Of a DNA stretch of 64,000 nt, positions 61,984 to 64,000 are shown one piece after another. The translations under genes were made by a program, and so were the position numbers. The notes under the pieces were generated by a model that made no database searches, had not been told where the DNA came from, and worked only from the letters and a program-made list of their open reading frames with translations. Position 1 is the stretch's first letter. Every line of letters begins with the position of its first letter. Source of the DNA: Microvirga massiliensis (GTDB lineage: Bacteria; Pseudomonadota; Alphaproteobacteria; Rhizobiales; Beijerinckiaceae); NCBI RefSeq assembly GCF_001006805.1, contig NZ_LN811361.1, forward strand, positions 1-64,000, written 5' to 3'.

Positions 61984-63231
61984 GTGATCGAATCCGTCAT
62001 GGTCTTCGCGCTGGGGTTCCTGGCGGCAACCCTGATTTCGCTCCTGATCATCCCGGCCGTGAATGCGCGGGCGGAGCGCCTCGCCCGCCGCAGGGCCGAA
62101 GCCCTTTTCCCGATGTCGATCTCGGAGCTTACTGCGGAGAAGGATCACCTGCGCGCAGAGTTCGCCGTTCTTCAACGCAAGCTGGAGCGCCGGGCGGAGG
62201 ACGCGCTCGCCGTCAAGCACCAATCCCTGGAGGAGCTTGGCCGCCGGGCCATGCGGATCGAATCCCTCGAGACGCAGCTCGCGGAGCGCGACCGGACGAT
62301 CTCCGATCTGGAGCAGGATCTCGCCGAGACGGGAAAGAGCCTCGCCGAATCCGTGGCCGAGCTCGATTCGACCAGAACCTCCCTGTCCGGTGCAAGGGAC
62401 ACGCTCGCGGCCCTCGAGGAGGCGCACCGGCGCACGCTCACGGAGCTGAGCGCGACCCGCGACGAGTTCGAACGCACGGGCACGACGGTGGCGGAAATGC
62501 GCGCCGAGCTCGGCACCGGCCAGGACCGGTTTTCAAAGCTCGAGGCCGAATACCAGGATCTGACGGCACGCTGGAACGATGTGCTGAACGATCTCGATGC
62601 CAAGCGGATCACGATTTCAGACGTCGAAACGCGTCTCGCCACTCAGTTCCAGCGCGCAGAAGATCTGGAGCGTTCCCTTCGGGAGCGGGATGCCGAGCTG
62701 GCGGAAGAGCGGCAGCGCCTCACCGATCTGGCAGGCAATCTTCTCGCCGAGCAGGAGCGTGTCATCGAGCTGGAAGCCAGGATCCGCGAGCTGGAAGGCG
62801 AACGCGACGCCAGGAGCGTGGAGGACGCATCTCGGGTCAACGATACCGAGAGCTCTCACTCCGCTCGTGAGGGGAAGTCTCCCGCATTCGAGACTGATCG
62901 GGAAGCCCGGACGGCAGCGAATCTCGAAGAGCCACAGGCCCTGAAGGAGGATCGAAGCGAGATCCGATCTCTCGTCGAAAAGCTCGAAGCCGAGAAGGCC
63001 TCGCTCGAAAGTGCACTGGCGACCGCCCGCGAAGATGGCGCAAGGCTGAGCCGGGAACTCGAGGCGGCTCGAAACCCGGACGCTTCAAATGCCAGGATCG
63101 CGGCCGAGAACGAAGACCTGCGCCGGCGAATCTCGGAGCTCGCCGACACGATCATGCAGGCCAACTCGTCCGCCAATTCTGCGAACAATTCTACGAAACG
63201 CATGAAAGGCCGGCGAAACGCTGCCCGATAG
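61984..63231 (+). CDS. Membrane-anchored long coiled-coil protein
   Basis: This protein of about 415 residues is not a recognised family member. One N-terminal membrane helix (VMVFALGFLAATLISLLIIPAV) is followed by a basic patch (RAERLARRRAEALFPMS) and about 350 residues of almost continuous heptad-like coiled coil (LEELGRRAMRIESLETQLAERD and many similar turns). A short basic, asparagine-rich tail closes the chain (STKRMKGRRNAAR). The layout suggests a cytoplasmic structural or scaffold protein anchored at the membrane. GTG at 61984 with AGGAG at 61968-61972 is the likely start; ATG at 61999 is an alternative. Confidence 0.72.
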   Translation: MIESVMVFALGFLAATLISLLIIPAVNARAERLARRRAEALFPMSISELTAEKDHLRAEFAVLQRKLERRAEDALAVKHQSLEELGRRAMRIESLETQLAERDRTISDLEQDLAETGKSLAESVAELDSTRTSLSGARDTLAALEEAHRRTLTELSATRDEFERTGTTVAEMRAELGTGQDRFSKLEAEYQDLTARWNDVLNDLDAKRITISDVETRLATQFQRAEDLERSLRERDAELAEERQRLTDLAGNLLAEQERVIELEARIRELEGERDARSVEDASRVNDTESSHSAREGKSPAFETDREARTAANLEEPQALKEDRSEIRSLVEKLEAEKASLESALATAREDGARLSRELEAARNPDASNARIAAENEDLRRRISELADTIMQANSSANSANNSTKRMKGRRNAAR

Positions 63232-63405
63232 CGGATTCCTTCCCAGCAAGTCCTGGGTGCTCGCTGCTCCACCGCCACGCCAGACCGCATGCCGGGCCGG
63301 ATGAAGGGGGCGCCCCGACTTGCGTCGGGACACTGGAATAGTAGAGCCTGAATCGTCAGTTTGGGCCGGCTCAACGGCACAATCACCCAACTCTTGGAGT
63401 TTCCC

Positions 63406-64000
63406 ATGGACTTAGGCCTGACCGGCAAGCGTGCTCTTGTCCTTTCATCCAGCCGTGGCCTTGGCCGCGGTGTGGCCAGCGCTCTCGCAACCGAGGGCGC
63501 GAACGTCCTCATGACCGCTCGCTCCGCCGATCGCCTGAATGCCGCGGCGGCAGAGATCAGCGCCAAGGGACCGGGACGGGCGCACGCATTCGTGGCCGAT
63601 CTCACCCGTGACGTCGAAGCCATTTATCAAGAGGCGGTTCGGGTTCTGGGCGGCGTCGACATCCTCGTCGCCAACACGGGTGGACCGCCTGCCCGAATGG
63701 CGCTCGGCGTCAAGCCTGAGGAATGGGTTCCTCAATTCGAAGCGATGGTGCTGCCGGTGTTCAGGATCGCCGGTCTCGTCCTGGACGGAATGCGCGAGCG
63801 CGGATGGGGCCGGATCGTGACGGTCGCCTCGTCCGGAGTCATCCAGCCGATTCCGAACCTGGCCATGTCCAACACATTGCGGTCATCGATCGTCGGCTGG
63901 TCCAAGACCCTCGCGACCGAAGTGGCCAGCCAAGGGATCACGGTCAACATGGTCCTCCCGGGCCGGATCGAGACCGACCGGACCGGTGAGCTCGATGCCG
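63406..64000 (+). CDS. SDR family oxidoreductase (partial, cut by window end)
   Basis: About 198 residues are visible, with no stop before the window ends. The N-terminal cofactor motif ALVLSSSRGLGRGVASALA and the later VANTGG match short-chain dehydrogenases resembling FabG-like reductases. The serine-bearing TVASSGV is present, but the usual catalytic YxxxK is missing: the region reads IPNLAMSNTLRSSIVGWSK, the nearest equivalent being SxxxR. A subgroup of SDR proteins has this change, so the activity may differ from the classic one. The ATG at 63406 is preceded by CTTGGAG. Confidence 0.85.
   Translation, partial: MDLGLTGKRALVLSSSRGLGRGVASALATEGANVLMTARSADRLNAAAAEISAKGPGRAHAFVADLTRDVEAIYQEAVRVLGGVDILVANTGGPPARMALGVKPEEWVPQFEAMVLPVFRIAGLVLDGMRERGWGRIVTVASSGVIQPIPNLAMSNTLRSSIVGWSKTLATEVASQGITVNMVLPGRIETDRTGELDA

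Overview
The window is high-GC DNA that looks like a chromosomal segment of a motile, free-living alphaproteobacterium, most likely of the order Hyphomicrobiales (Rhizobiales). Four things point there: ctrA next to fliI/fliJ and close to chpT, an eipA (DUF1134) gene, an imuA-imuB-dnaE2 mutasome cassette behind an alphaproteobacterial GAAC-N7-GAAC LexA box, and a sigma-54 activator of the FlbD type inside the flagellar block. The genus is inferred only; nothing here fixes it. No rRNA, tRNA or CRISPR array was found, and no intact insertion sequence.

Region 1 (about 0-8.5 kb) is a surface-polysaccharide island of lower GC: a Wzx-type flippase, glucose-1-phosphate cytidylyltransferase (rfbF), an RmlC-like sugar epimerase, an SAF-domain oxidoreductase, an FkbM methyltransferase and an OafA-type acyltransferase, separated by long stretches without a convincing gene. 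Region 2 (9-23 kb) is catabolic. It holds an AbrB-type membrane protein, an (R)-hydratase-like MaoC protein, an M20 carbamoylase/ureidopropionase-like hydrolase with a beta-alanine:pyruvate-type transaminase, a MarR regulator divergent from an operon of acyl-CoA dehydrogenase, cupin, CaiB-type CoA-transferase and NADP oxidoreductase, and then a converging operon (Bug-family binding protein, MaoC hydratase, CitE-like lyase, class I CoA-transferase) whose enzyme set matches the Rip itaconate pathway.

Region 3 (24-33 kb) has a GT4 glycosyltransferase, a glycogen-debranching-type enzyme and the SOS mutagenesis cassette imuA-imuB-dnaE2. Region 4 (33-60 kb) is a motility and cell-cycle block: fliF-fliG-fliH-fliN-flbD, an orphan histidine kinase and a YnjBCD-like ABC transporter, flhA, a few envelope genes, then fliJ-fliI divergent from ctrA, followed by cheR, cheB, cheY, cheW and a hybrid cheA, and chpT. 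The fliF and flhA promoter regions share a nearly identical element that resembles a CtrA box, and a related site precedes ctrA itself. CtrA, its phosphotransferase ChpT and probable CtrA target genes are therefore close neighbours. Region 5 (59-64 kb) holds cysQ, a YHS-like exported protein divergent from eipA, a membrane-anchored coiled-coil protein, and an SDR gene cut by the window end.

Two families of palindromic intergenic repeats (about 80 bp, seven copies; and about 70-150 bp, three copies) are scattered between genes, several of them in convergent or operon-internal gaps.
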